19,417 bases of DNA. It comes from JAXGTD01 sp040775095 (GTDB taxonomy: Bacteria; Pseudomonadota; Gammaproteobacteria; Chromatiales; Chromatiaceae). The DNA is taken from NCBI GenBank assembly GCA_040775095.1, contig JAXGTD010000083.1, positions 1 to 19,417 of the forward strand. The letters run 5' to 3'. This document shows, piece after piece, positions 7,577-16,719 of the stretch (positions within the stretch are counted from its first letter, which is position 1; each line of letters opens with the position of its first letter). The translations under genes and the position numbers were made by a program. The notes below the pieces were generated by a model. That model searched no databases. It saw only the letters and a program-made list of their open reading frames with translations, and was not told the origin of the DNA.

Positions 7577-8782
7577 TCATTCCCGCCGGAGCGCCTCGAT
7601 CGGGTCCAGGCGCGCCGCGCGGCGCGCGGGAAAATAGCCGAAGATGACGCCGACCGCTGCTGAGAAGAAAAAGGCGAGCGCGATGATGCCGCCGTTGAAG
7701 ATGAATGGCACGCTCAGCAAACGGGTGAGCCCAACGGAGGCGCCCAGCGCCAGCAGGATGCCGAGCACCCCGCCCAGCGAGGACAGGGCGACCGCTTCGA
7801 CCAGGAACTGGAGCAAGACCTCACGCTCGAGCGCGCCGATGGCGAGCCGGATGCCGATCTCGCGCGTGCGCTCGGTGACCGACACCAGCATGATGTTCAT
7901 GATCCCGATCCCGCCCACCAGCAGGCTCACCGCGGCAACGGCCGTCAGCAGGGTTGTAAGCACCTTCGTGGTCCCGGTGAGCATGTTGGTGATCTCCTTC
8001 ATGTCACGCACGGTGAAATCGTTCTGCTCCGTGGGCAGGATGTTGCGCCGCTCGCGCATCAGGCGCTCCAGCTCCTTGGTCGTCTCCTCGGTCGAGACGC
8101 CGTCCTGCACCGAGATCTGCAGCAGGGTCACATCGAGGTTGCCCGAGATCCGCCGCTGAAACGTGCGCAGTGGCATCACTACCAGATCGTCCTGATCCAT
8201 GCCCATGCCGCTCTGGCCCTTACTGCGCAGGAGTCCGACCACCTCGCAAGCCATGGTCTTCAGACGCAGCTTCTGGCCGACAGGATCCATGGATCCGAAC
8301 AACTCCCGGCGCACCGTCGCGCCGATCACGCATACCGAGCGCCCGCCGTGCAGGTCGCTGGTCGAGAACAGACGCCCGGCTTCAAGCTCCCAGTTACGCA
8401 CGTTGAAGAAGGCGTTATCGGTGCCGGTGACCGTGGTGGACCAGCTCCTGTTGCCCGCGATCGCCGTGATCGCCAGGCTGGAGGACGGGGCCACGGTCCT
8501 GGCGGCTGGGACCTCCCGGCCGATGGCGGCGGCATCGGCCAGGCTGAAGGGCGGGGCGCTGGACTGCTGCCCCGGCCCCATGTGCTGACCCACGCGGATC
8601 ATCAGCAGATTGCTGCCCAGACTCTCGATCTGCCGCGTGACCTGGCGGGTTGCGCCATCGCCGAGCGTCACCATGACGATCACCGCGGCAACACCGATGA
8701 CGATCCCCAGAATGGTTAGCACGGAGCGCAGGATATTGCGACGGATCTCGCGCAGCGCGAGCAGGAATGCATTCCAGAGCAT
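7577..8782 (-). CDS. ABC transporter permease, MacB/FtsX family
   Basis: A 401-residue permease. It opens with a cytoplasmic amphipathic stretch and TM1 (about 20-42, TILGIVIGVAAVIVMVTLGD), a classic MacB N-terminus. A large periplasmic MacB-PCD-type domain (about 50-250) is followed by an FtsX core with three further membrane segments (about 280-390) and the motifs GGIGIMNIMLVSVTERTREIG and RRAARLDPIEALR. Four-helix MacB-type permeases act as mechanotransmission devices: ATP hydrolysis in the cytoplasm drives a periplasmic adaptor/outer-membrane channel rather than carrying substrate through the membrane. In E. coli MacB the ATPase is fused to the permease; here it is a separate polypeptide, as in many MacAB-like exporters. 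The start codon shares one base with the ATPase stop (TGATG), so translation is coupled. The substrate is unknown; macrolides, peptides or siderophores are typical. Confidence 0.9.
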   Translation of the reverse strand: MLWNAFLLALREIRRNILRSVLTILGIVIGVAAVIVMVTLGDGATRQVTRQIESLGSNLLMIRVGQHMGPGQQSSAPPFSLADAAAIGREVPAARTVAPSSSLAITAIAGNRSWSTTVTGTDNAFFNVRNWELEAGRLFSTSDLHGGRSVCVIGATVRRELFGSMDPVGQKLRLKTMACEVVGLLRSKGQSGMGMDQDDLVVMPLRTFQRRISGNLDVTLLQISVQDGVSTEETTKELERLMRERRNILPTEQNDFTVRDMKEITNMLTGTTKVLTTLLTAVAAVSLLVGGIGIMNIMLVSVTERTREIGIRLAIGALEREVLLQFLVEAVALSSLGGVLGILLALGASVGLTRLLSVPFIFNGGIIALAFFFSAAVGVIFGYFPARRAARLDPIEALRRE

Positions 8783-9516
8783 CAGCCGCCCGCTCCCGGC
8801 TCGGCCCGCTCGGTGACCTTGCCGTCCAGAAAGTGAATGATCCGATGCGCGTAGGCGGCCATGTCCGCCTCATGGGTCACGAGCAGAACCGTGATCCCCT
8901 GCTCGCGATTGAGTCCAGTGAGCAGGTCCATGATCTCGTGACTGCGCGCTGTATCGAGGTTGCCGGTCGGCTCGTCCGCCAGCAGCAGGCTGGGTCGGGT
9001 GACCATCGCCCGCGCGATGGCGACGCGTTGTTGCTGACCACCGGAGAGCTCGCCCGGGGTATGGTGCTCCCAGCCCGTGAGGCCAACCAGGGCCAGCGCC
9101 TGGCGTGCCTGCGCGTGGCGCTGCGCTCGCGGGCTGTGCCGGTAGATCAGGGGCAGCTCGACGTTTTCCAGGGCGGACGTCCGGTTGAGCAGATTGAAGC
9201 CCTGAAAGACAAAGCCCAGATAGTGCCTGCGCAGCAACGCGCGCTGATTGCGGTCCAGCTCCTCCACCGGCACGCCACGGAAACGATAGGAGCCATGGGT
9301 TGGCGTATCCAGACAGCCGAGGATATTCATGGCCGTGGATTTTCCGGACCCGCTTGGTCCCATCACCGCGACCAACTCGCCCTCGTCGATGCGCAGATCG
9401 ATGCCATCGAGCGCGCGCACCTCGGCCACGCCGGCCCCATAGATCTTGCTGACCTGGCGGCACTCGATCAGCGGCGGCGCATCCGGCACCGGCGGCGCGG
9501 CATGCGGGCCAGTCAC
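8782..9516 (-). CDS. ABC transporter ATP-binding protein, MacB/LolD type
   Basis: A 244-residue nucleotide-binding subunit with all motifs intact: Walker A GPSGSGKST (53-61), Q-loop Gln105, signature LSGGQQQR (157-164), Walker B LLLADEP (177-183, with Asp181 and catalytic Glu182), D-loop NLD and H-loop His215. The spacing and the phrase ADEPTGNLD are typical of the LolD/MacB/FtsE group. It dimerises to power the permease encoded next. The preferred start is a GTG at 9516 overlapping the adaptor stop by 4 bases (GTGA), as expected in a coupled operon. No later in-frame start is better supported. Confidence 0.93.
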   Translation of the reverse strand: MTGPHAAPPVPDAPPLIECRQVSKIYGAGVAEVRALDGIDLRIDEGELVAVMGPSGSGKSTAMNILGCLDTPTHGSYRFRGVPVEELDRNQRALLRRHYLGFVFQGFNLLNRTSALENVELPLIYRHSPRAQRHAQARQALALVGLTGWEHHTPGELSGGQQQRVAIARAMVTRPSLLLADEPTGNLDTARSHEIMDLLTGLNREQGITVLLVTHEADMAAYAHRIIHFLDGKVTERAEPGAGG

Positions 9517-10802
9517 GGCTGGCCGCCGTTGCGTTCGACACCGATCAGGACCCGCTCGCCCGGCGAGAGTACATCGCCCAGTACCTGCGTCATCACGCCG
9601 TCCGACGGGCCGGTCTGGATCTCGATCGACATTGGCGCCCCGTCTCGCAGGACCCAGACCACACCGCCCGCCGTATTCTTCTTGTCGGTTGGTTCGCTCT
9701 GCTGCCTGGCGTCGCGGGGCCGGTGCGGTAGCAGCATGCCGAGCAGACCCGGACTGCCGCTCCCCGCGTCCTGCCTGGGGGGCGTGAACCGAAGCGCGGC
9801 ATTGGGCACCAGCAGGACGTCGCGCTCGTGGCGTACCCGGATGTCGGCCGTGGCCGTCATCCCGGGACGCAGCGAGAGATCGGCGTTGTCCACAGCCAGC
9901 AGCGCGCCAAAGGTCACCACGCCATTGATGGTTTCCGGTGCAAAGCGCACCTGGGTGATGGTCGCCGGAAAGGTCCGGCTCGGATAGGCATCGACCGTGA
10001 AGACGGCCTCCTGGCCCTCCGCCACCTGACCGACATCGGCCTCGTCCACGTCCACCTTCAGCTCCATCTGCGTGAGGTTCTCGGCCAGCGTGAAGAGCAC
10101 CGGCGTCTGAAGGGATGCCGCGACGGTCTGGCCCGGCTCGACGATACGATTCAGTACGATGCCGTCGATCGGCGAGCGAATCTCCGTCTTGTCCAGGGTG
10201 CGCTGATCGGCGTCGAGCTGGGCCTGCGCCTGATCGACCTTGGCGCGGGCAACCGCGAGCGCTGCAATCGCGCGTTCGGCGGCCGCGTCCGCCGTGTCCA
10301 GCTCCTCGGGCGAAGCAAGGCGTTTGGCGACGAGATCCCGCGTCCGACCCAGCTTATTGGCCGTCTCGCGCGCGGTCGCCTGCGCCTCGTCGACCCCGGC
10401 CACGGCCAGCGCCAGGGCGGCGGCGGACTGACGTTCCTTCGCGCGCGACTGCTCCGGGTCGAGCCTGGCCAGCACCTGTCCCAGCTTGACCCGATCGTTG
10501 AAATCGACCTCCACGCTCTGGATGGTGCCCGAAACCTCCGTCCCCACATCGACCTGGGTCACCGGCTGGAGCTTTCCCGTGGCGGTCACCTCCACCTCGA
10601 GGTCGCTTTGTCGCACCTCGGCCGTCTTGAAGATCGGGCCGTGCCTGCGCTCGCTCGCGCTGAGCACGAATCCCAGCACGGCCAGGCCCATCAGGCCGAC
10701 CAGGACCCACCCGATCCAGCGGCGAGGGTGCGCCGAAGACCGACCATCCAAACCGATACGCTGCGCAACCGATGCATCCGGCCGACTGCCGTCTTGGCTC
10801 AT
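9513..10802 (-). CDS. MacA-like periplasmic adaptor (membrane fusion protein)
   Basis: A 429-residue adaptor, first gene of the pump operon. A cytoplasmic N-terminus of about 28 residues is followed by one membrane anchor (about 29-48, WIGWVLVGLMGLAVLGFVL). Next come the lipoyl half-domain (GTEVSGTIQSVEVDFNDRV), an Ala/Glu/Arg-rich coiled-coil hairpin (about 110-205), the second lipoyl half (IRSPIDGIVLNRIVEPGQTV) and the beta-barrel and membrane-proximal domains. This order is that of HlyD/MacA adaptors, which bridge the inner-membrane ATPase/permease to a TolC-type channel. A Gly/Pro/Arg-rich insert (about 345-375, before the VVWVLRDG strand) is longer than in E. coli MacA. GGAG lies 10 bases before the ATG. 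No outer-membrane factor is encoded nearby, so a TolC from another locus is presumably used. Confidence 0.9.
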   Translation of the reverse strand: MSQDGSRPDASVAQRIGLDGRSSAHPRRWIGWVLVGLMGLAVLGFVLSASERRHGPIFKTAEVRQSDLEVEVTATGKLQPVTQVDVGTEVSGTIQSVEVDFNDRVKLGQVLARLDPEQSRAKERQSAAALALAVAGVDEAQATARETANKLGRTRDLVAKRLASPEELDTADAAAERAIAALAVARAKVDQAQAQLDADQRTLDKTEIRSPIDGIVLNRIVEPGQTVAASLQTPVLFTLAENLTQMELKVDVDEADVGQVAEGQEAVFTVDAYPSRTFPATITQVRFAPETINGVVTFGALLAVDNADLSLRPGMTATADIRVRHERDVLLVPNAALRFTPPRQDAGSGSPGLLGMLLPHRPRDARQQSEPTDKKNTAGGVVWVLRDGAPMSIEIQTGPSDGVMTQVLGDVLSPGERVLIGVERNGGQP

Positions 10803-11044
10803 AAACGTACAACTCCAGATCGATCAAGGCAGAGTGCACAGCGTATCGCGCGTGAGGTGCTCGGTCGCCAACTTTTCGCACTCGCGCTCCCGCCCGCGCC
10901 CGGCCCGCGGCGCCGGCCCGGCCCGATCGCCGGCCGGGTGCGCCGCCATCCGCCGGGTCGACCGCCACGACGATGGAACCCCTTTGCATCGGCAGCGGGC
11001 ATGACGCAAACTAAAAAAATCCCGCCAGATAAAGGGTGTTTTGC

Positions 11045-13195
11045 GTGCCGAATCTGTTTGCTGGCCAGATGGACTTCGTGTTCTTCGTCTATGGACTGGC
11101 ATTCTTCCTGCTCGGCGCCGCCTGTCTGACGCTGCGCGCGGAGGCGTTTCCGCGGCTCCCCTGGGGTTGGCTCGCGGCCTTCGCGTTCAGTCATGGGGCC
11201 GCGGACTGGCTGGATCTGGCCGTGCTGACGCTCGGGCCTGGCCCGGCGCTGGTCGCGGTCAAGACGGCGGTCATGGTCTCCTCGTTCCTGTTTCTGCTGG
11301 AGTTCGCGCGCCGCGGCCTCGGCCGGTCGGGGGCGCGCGGCGGCCTTGCCTGGGGGGTGCTGAGCCTCGTCCTGTTCGCGCTGGTCGTCGTCGCGGGTGT
11401 CCGCGGTGGAATGCCCTGGGTGGATGTGGCCGCCCGCTATCTGCTGGCGCTGCCCGCCGGCCTGCTGGCCGGGGTGGCAATCTATCGCAGGATCCCATCG
11501 AGCCGCGCGGGCACGCGGCCGTGGTTGGTTGCGTTGGCGGCCGTGATGATGGCCTACGCGGTGCTGGCGGGCGCGATCACGCCCGCCGCAGACCTGTTGC
11601 CCGCGCGCTGGCCCAACCAGCAGAACTTTCTGGCGTTGACCGGCATCCCGATCCAGGTGCCGCGCGCGCTTGCGGCCGTGGCGATGGCCATCGCCATGTG
11701 GGTCGGCTCGCAGGTACCCGGGGTCAGGGCGAGAAACGAGGAGGTGCCGTTCCACTACGCCCTGGGCTTGACCGCCGCGATGCTGGTCATCGTCCCCGGC
11801 GGCTGGGGTTTCACCGACGCCCTCGCTGATCACGCGCTGGATGATGTTGCGGCCGGCGCCGGCGACCAGGCACACGCGTTGGCGCGGATCGTTGATCAGG
11901 AGATGGCGCGAGCCAGCCAGGCGGCGCAGCTCCTGGCCGGCGATGATGCCGTCCGGGAGCTCGCCCGCAATCCGGGAGGGCTCGAATTGGAAAAGGCGAA
12001 CGAGGTACTCGACCAGGTTGCCATCGCCTTTCGGCTCGAGGCCGCCTATCTGCTCGATACCTCCGGGACCGTTGTCGCCTCGTCCAACCGCAACGCGCCC
12101 GAGAGCTTCGTCGCGAAGAACTATGCCTTTCGCCCCTATTTCCGCACGGCGATGGATGGCCGGACCGGGAGCCAAGTCGCCCTTGGCGTGACCTCGCGTC
12201 GACTCGGACACTACGCCAGTATGCCGGTACGCGGCGCGCACGGGCAGGTGGGCCTGGTCGTCGCGCTCAAGTCCAGTCTGCCGCCATTGGCGGGCATCGC
12301 GCGGCAGCGGGGAGACCTCATGCTGCTCACCCCGCGGGGTGTGGTACTGGACGCCACCGATCCAGACTCGCACCTGCACAGCCTGTGGCCGCTGTCGGAG
12401 CAGGAGGCCAGGGCGCTGATCGACTCGCGCCAGCTCGGCCCGGGTCCGTTCCCACCCCTGCTGCCGGCCCGGCCGGTGGAGGGCCAGGTGGTGGCATGGC
12501 GGGGCCGTGACGCGCTGTTCGTCAGCGCGCCCCTGGCGCTCGACGGCTGGTCCATGGCGGTACTGGCGCCGCTCGCGGAGGCTCGCGCCCATCGCCTGTT
12601 TGGCATCGGCGCGACCCTGGTGCTGAGCCTGCTCGCCATCGGGTTCTACATCCTGTTGTACGGGCATGAATCCTACGAGCTGCGGCTCGGGGCGCTCATG
12701 GCGCAACTGCGCGACCAGGCCCATACCGACCCACTGACGCGGCTGGCCAACCGGGGCTGGTTCGAGGAGAACTTTGAGCGCGAGCTGGCGAAGGCCGAGC
12801 GCCTCAATCGGCCGCTGGCGCTGGTGATGTTCGACGTGGATCATTTCAAGGCCGTCAACGACCGCTTCGGCCATCAGACGGGGGACCGGGTGCTGATCGC
12901 GCTGTCGGCTCGCGCGAGCCAGACCCTGCGCAACTATGATCTGCTGGGTCGATGGGGCGGGGAGGAGTTCGTCGCACTGCTCCCCGAGACGGATCTCGCG
13001 CACGCAACCGGGATCGCCGAACGTCTGCGCGAGGAGATCGCTGCGCTGGATCTCCCCGGGATCGGGCAGGTCTCGTGCAGCTTCGGCGTGGCCGAGCGTC
13101 GCGACGGCGAGGACCCGGACGGTCTGCTCAACCGTGCCGACGCGGCCCTGTACCAGGCCAAGGATGCCGGCCGCAACCAGGTCCAGAGCGTCTGA
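11045..13195 (+). CDS. Membrane diguanylate cyclase with 7-helix N-terminus and DctB-like Cache sensor
   Basis: The GTG at 11045 is chosen because AAAGGG (11031-11036) lies 8 bases before it; an earlier GTG at 11036 overlaps that site, and an ATG at 11069 has no site. Numbering is from 11045 (716 residues). Residues about 8-225 are a hydrophobic domain of about seven helices. A further helix (about 237-256) leads to a periplasmic Cache domain (about 265-515) with AYLLDTSGTVVASSNRN and YAFRPYFRTAMDG, closely matching DctB-type sensors of small organic acids. A last membrane helix (about 518-540) leads to a GGDEF domain: DPLTRLANR, FDVDHFKAVND, active site GGEEF (638-642) and the inhibitory RxxD site RNYD (629-632) five residues before it. 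It should make cyclic-di-GMP and be product-inhibited. Ligand and target are unknown; it is divergent from the pump operon and monocistronic. Confidence 0.92.
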   Translation: MPNLFAGQMDFVFFVYGLAFFLLGAACLTLRAEAFPRLPWGWLAAFAFSHGAADWLDLAVLTLGPGPALVAVKTAVMVSSFLFLLEFARRGLGRSGARGGLAWGVLSLVLFALVVVAGVRGGMPWVDVAARYLLALPAGLLAGVAIYRRIPSSRAGTRPWLVALAAVMMAYAVLAGAITPAADLLPARWPNQQNFLALTGIPIQVPRALAAVAMAIAMWVGSQVPGVRARNEEVPFHYALGLTAAMLVIVPGGWGFTDALADHALDDVAAGAGDQAHALARIVDQEMARASQAAQLLAGDDAVRELARNPGGLELEKANEVLDQVAIAFRLEAAYLLDTSGTVVASSNRNAPESFVAKNYAFRPYFRTAMDGRTGSQVALGVTSRRLGHYASMPVRGAHGQVGLVVALKSSLPPLAGIARQRGDLMLLTPRGVVLDATDPDSHLHSLWPLSEQEARALIDSRQLGPGPFPPLLPARPVEGQVVAWRGRDALFVSAPLALDGWSMAVLAPLAEARAHRLFGIGATLVLSLLAIGFYILLYGHESYELRLGALMAQLRDQAHTDPLTRLANRGWFEENFERELAKAERLNRPLALVMFDVDHFKAVNDRFGHQTGDRVLIALSARASQTLRNYDLLGRWGGEEFVALLPETDLAHATGIAERLREEIAALDLPGIGQVSCSFGVAERRDGEDPDGLLNRADAALYQAKDAGRNQVQSV

Positions 13196-13223
13196 CGGAC
13201 GATCGATTCGCGATCCGGGCCGT

Positions 13224-13239
13224 GCGATCTGCGGATCGC
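13224..13239 (+). terminator. Hairpin after the diguanylate cyclase, candidate terminator
   Basis: GCGATC / GATCGC form a perfect 6-bp stem with a TGCG loop, 29 bp after the cyclase stop, followed by a pyrimidine-rich stretch (CCGACCTTCTCTCC) rather than a pure T-run. A smaller hairpin GATCG/CGATC lies just before it (13201-13215). For the converging cusA transcript, GGCCG/CGGCC (13287-13300) is a similar weak candidate. Confidence 0.35.
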
Positions 13240-13341
13240 CCGACCTTCTCTCCCCGATCGCCGTCCAGACCGGCTGGGCCATCCCTGGCCGGCACCGGCC
13301 CCGCATGCATCAGCCTCTCCCGGGGGGAGTCCACGCAATGC

Positions 13342-16300
13342 TCACCGGCCGGACTCCGGCACGCCCGGCCCCGCGGCCGGCTCGCGGACCCCGTCGGGTT
13401 CCGGCTCGGGTGCCAGTGCACGGCGGCGCCAGAGCAGGTAGATGGCCGGGATCACGAATAGGCTCAGCAGCGGCGCCGTGATCATGCCGCCGACCATCGG
13501 CGCGGCGATGCGACGCATGACCTCGCTGCCAACACCGCCACCGAGCATGATGGGCAGCAGCCCGGCGAAGATCGTCGCGACGGTCATGGCCTTGGGGCGT
13601 ACGCGCATCACCGCGCCTTCGATAATGGCCTCCTTCAAGTCGGTCTGATCAGATAGCCTGCCCGCGAGTTGGCGGTCCTTCAGCGCATTGTTGAGGTAGA
13701 CCAGCATCACGACGCCGAACTCGGCGGCGACGCCGGCCAGCGCGATCAGGCCCACCGCGACGGCCACCGACAGGCTGTAGCCCAGCAGGTAGATGAGCCA
13801 GAAGCCGCCAACCAGCGCGAACGGCAACGAGAGCATCACGAGCAGGGCCTCGCCGGTGCGCCGAAACGTCAGATACAGCAACAGGTAGATGATGAGCAGC
13901 GTGAACGGCACCACCCGGGTCAGGCGTTCTTTGGCACGCTGCATGTATTCATACTGGCCGGACCAGGCGATGGAGTAACCCGGTGGCAGCGTGACCTGAT
14001 CGTGCACCCGCTGCTTGGCCTCGGTGATCCAGCTGCCAAGATCCCGGCCGCGGATGTCAACGAAGACCCAGCCGTTGAGGCGGGCGTTCTCGCTCTTGAG
14101 CATTGGGGGGCCGTCGACGATGACGATCTCGGCGATCTGCCCCAGTGGGACCTGGGCGCGGGTCGGCGTCACGACGGCGAGCTCCCGCAGCTCCTGCACG
14201 TCGTCGCGGCGCTCGCGCGGAAAGCGGATATTGACAGGATAGCGTTCCAGCCCCTCCACGGTGCGGGTGATGTTGATACCACCCACGGCGGCGGCGACGA
14301 CCTGATTCATATCGCTGATATTGAGCCCGACCCGCGCGGCGGCGAGGCGGTTCGGCCGAATCTCGATGTAGCGTCCCCCCGCGACCCGCTCGGAGAAGGC
14401 CGAGCTGGTGCCGTCCATCGGTAGCACCGCGCGCTCGATGGCCTGGCCGATGCGCTCGATCTCGCTCAGGTCCGGTCCGGCAATCTTGATGCCCACCGGG
14501 GTCTTGATCCCGGTCGCGAGCATGTCGATACGGGTCTTGATCGGCATGACCCAGGCGTTGGTCACGCCGGGAAAATCCACCAGGGCGTCCAGCTCGTCGA
14601 TGAGCTCGTCCAGCGTCAGGCCCGCGCGCCACTGCTCCCGGGGCTTGAGCTGGATGACCGTCTCGATCATGGTCAGCGGCGCCGGGTCGGTGGCGGTGTC
14701 GGCGCGGCCGATCTTGCCGAAGACCCTCTCCACCTCCGGCAGGGTCTTGATCAATCGGTCGGTCTGCTGCAGCAGTTGCTGCGCCTTGCCGATCGACAGG
14801 CCCGGCAGCGTGGTCGGCATATACATCAGGTCGCCCTCATCGAGCGCCGGCATGAACTCGGAGCCGAGGCCGCGGTACCAGTCACGCAGCAGCGGCACAT
14901 CGCCAAACGCCCCGCGCCAGGCGTCGTTGATGCCCTGCTGCCAGTCCTCGACGGCGGCGATGACCCGCTGATGTGGTCCGTCGGCGATGGCCACCGCGGC
15001 GAGCTGAAACGGCCATTTCAGGGGCGCCACCAGGCCGCCGACGCCGTAGATCGGGACCAGCGTGCTGAGCAGGATTGCCAGCGATAGCAGCACCGTGGCC
15101 CGTGGCCAGCGCAGCACCAGGGCCAGCACGGGCCGGTACAGCCAGATCAGCACCCGGACCAGCGGGTTGGTGTCCTCGCGCGGGATGTGCCCGCGGATCA
15201 GGTAGCCCATCAGCACCGGGACCAGGGTGACGGCGAGACCCGCGGCGGCCGCCATGGCGTAGGTCTTTGTAAAGGCCAGCGGTGCAAACAGTCGCCCCTC
15301 CTGGGCCTGCAGCGTGAACACGGGCATGAAGCTCAGGGTGATGATCAGCAACGAGAAAAAGAGCGCGGGGCCGACCTCGACGGCGGCCTCTCCGATGATC
15401 TGCCAGTGGCGCTGGGTCGTGAGGCCGGGCCCGCCGGTCTGTCCCCGTGCGCGCTCCAGGTGCTTGTGGGCGTTCTCGATCATGACGATGGCCGCATCGA
15501 CCATCGCCCCGATGGCGATCGCGATCCCGCCCAGGGACATGATGTTGGCGTTGATCCCCTGCCAATGCATGACGATGAAGGCCGCGAGCACCCCGAGCGG
15601 CAGGCTCACGATGGCCACCAGCGCCGAACGGAGATGGAACAGAAACACCAGGCAGACCAGCGCGACCACGACGAACTCTTCGATCAGCTTGCCCTTGAGG
15701 TTGTCCACCGCGTCGAGGATCAGCTCGGAGCGGTCGTAGGTCGGGACGATCTCCACACCATCGGGAAGGCCCTGCTGCAGCGCCGCGAGCTTCTGCTTGA
15801 CCGCCTCGATGGTGGTCAGCGCGTTCTCACCCCAGCGCATGACGACGATGCCGCCGGTGATCTCGCCCTCGCCGTCGAGGTCAGCGACCGCCCGGCGCAT
15901 CTCCGGGCCAACTTGCACGTGGGCCAGGTCCCCGAGCAGCACCGGCGTGCCACTTGGGCTCACGTCGATGGGGATCGTCTCGATGTCGGCCAGCGATGTC
16001 AGGTATCCGCGGGTACGCACCATGTACTCCGCCTCGGCCAGCTCGAGCACCGAGCCGCCCACCTCCTGGTTGGCGTTGCGGACCGCCAGTGACACCCGCG
16101 ACAGCGGAATGCCGTAGGCCCGCAGCTTCTCGGGATCGACCACGATCTGGTACTGACGCACCATGCCGCCTACGGTGGCTACCTCGGCCACGCCCTGCAC
16201 GGTCTGCAGCTCCAGCTTCAGGAACCAATCCTGCAGGCTGCGCAGCTGGGCCAGATCGTGGCCGCCGCCGCGATCCACCAGCGCATAGCTGTAGACCCAG

Positions 16301-16707
16301 CCGACACCGGTCGCATCCGGCCCCAGGCGCGGCTGTACCCCGTCTGGCAGTGACGAGGCGGCCTGGTTCAGGTACTCCAGCACCCGCGAGCGCGCCCAGT
16401 AGAGGTCGGTGCCGTCCTCGAAGATGGCGTAGACATAGCTGTCGCCGAAAAAGCTGTAGCCGCGCACGGCCTTGGCGCCCGGAACCGCGAGCATCGTGGT
16501 CGTGATCGGGTAGGTAACCTGTTCTTCCACCACCCGCGGCGATTGACCGGGGAAGGGCGTGCGCACGATGACCTGCACGTCCGACAGGTCGGGGATCGCG
16601 TCCAGCGGCGTCTGCTTCACCGCCACCAACCCCCAGGCGGTGAGCAGCACCGAGGCGAGCAGCACCAGAAAGCGGTTCTTGATCGACCAGAGGATCACCT
16701 TGTCCAT
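13342..16707 (-). CDS. cusA: CusA-type heavy-metal RND efflux pump (Cu(I)/Ag(I))
   Basis: A 1121-residue inner-membrane RND protein that reads like E. coli CusA from end to end: MDKVILWSIKNRFLVLLAS start, two large periplasmic loops and twelve membrane helices. The three methionines that hold Cu(I)/Ag(I) in CusA are present as M630 (DLMYMP), M680 (LTMIET) and M729 (RIDMLATG), with exactly the spacing of E. coli M573/M623/M672. The proton-relay residues also match: Asp404 in GAMVDAAIVMIENAHK, Glu996 in VAAEFGVV and Lys1039 in RVRPKAM. It should export monovalent copper or silver from periplasm or cytoplasm through CusB, driven by protons. Oddity: about 55-60 extra residues (about 560-613) lie between the end of the eighth-helix region and GSEFMP. 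It starts 12 bp after the cusB stop with only a weak purine-rich site, so it is probably coupled to cusB. Confidence 0.93.
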   Translation of the reverse strand: MDKVILWSIKNRFLVLLASVLLTAWGLVAVKQTPLDAIPDLSDVQVIVRTPFPGQSPRVVEEQVTYPITTTMLAVPGAKAVRGYSFFGDSYVYAIFEDGTDLYWARSRVLEYLNQAASSLPDGVQPRLGPDATGVGWVYSYALVDRGGGHDLAQLRSLQDWFLKLELQTVQGVAEVATVGGMVRQYQIVVDPEKLRAYGIPLSRVSLAVRNANQEVGGSVLELAEAEYMVRTRGYLTSLADIETIPIDVSPSGTPVLLGDLAHVQVGPEMRRAVADLDGEGEITGGIVVMRWGENALTTIEAVKQKLAALQQGLPDGVEIVPTYDRSELILDAVDNLKGKLIEEFVVVALVCLVFLFHLRSALVAIVSLPLGVLAAFIVMHWQGINANIMSLGGIAIAIGAMVDAAIVMIENAHKHLERARGQTGGPGLTTQRHWQIIGEAAVEVGPALFFSLLIITLSFMPVFTLQAQEGRLFAPLAFTKTYAMAAAAGLAVTLVPVLMGYLIRGHIPREDTNPLVRVLIWLYRPVLALVLRWPRATVLLSLAILLSTLVPIYGVGGLVAPLKWPFQLAAVAIADGPHQRVIAAVEDWQQGINDAWRGAFGDVPLLRDWYRGLGSEFMPALDEGDLMYMPTTLPGLSIGKAQQLLQQTDRLIKTLPEVERVFGKIGRADTATDPAPLTMIETVIQLKPREQWRAGLTLDELIDELDALVDFPGVTNAWVMPIKTRIDMLATGIKTPVGIKIAGPDLSEIERIGQAIERAVLPMDGTSSAFSERVAGGRYIEIRPNRLAAARVGLNISDMNQVVAAAVGGINITRTVEGLERYPVNIRFPRERRDDVQELRELAVVTPTRAQVPLGQIAEIVIVDGPPMLKSENARLNGWVFVDIRGRDLGSWITEAKQRVHDQVTLPPGYSIAWSGQYEYMQRAKERLTRVVPFTLLIIYLLLYLTFRRTGEALLVMLSLPFALVGGFWLIYLLGYSLSVAVAVGLIALAGVAAEFGVVMLVYLNNALKDRQLAGRLSDQTDLKEAIIEGAVMRVRPKAMTVATIFAGLLPIMLGGGVGSEVMRRIAAPMVGGMITAPLLSLFVIPAIYLLWRRRALAPEPEPDGVREPAAGPGVPESGR

Positions 16708-16719
16708 TGCCGCATGCCC

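Noticed and set aside
7179..7580. 133-codon minus-strand frame in the non-coding stretch
   Set aside because: The translation is Arg/Pro/Ala-rich with no signal peptide, no ribosome site and no protein-like pattern.
10985..11044. Possible cyclic-di-GMP riboswitch before the diguanylate cyclase (GACGCAAA is present)
   Set aside because: Only this short string matches; the paired helices and the other conserved strings of the GEMM-I class (such as GGGCAAACC) are not visible.
9828..11129. 433-codon plus-strand frame over the adaptor gene and the start of the cyclase
   Set aside because: It overlaps two well supported genes and reads as a His/Arg-rich string with no signal or domain.
10799..13306. 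835-codon minus-strand open frame opposite the diguanylate cyclase
   Set aside because: The sequence is Arg/Gln/Pro-rich with no domain pattern, while the plus strand encodes an intact Cache-GGEEF protein; long antisense frames are expected at this GC content.
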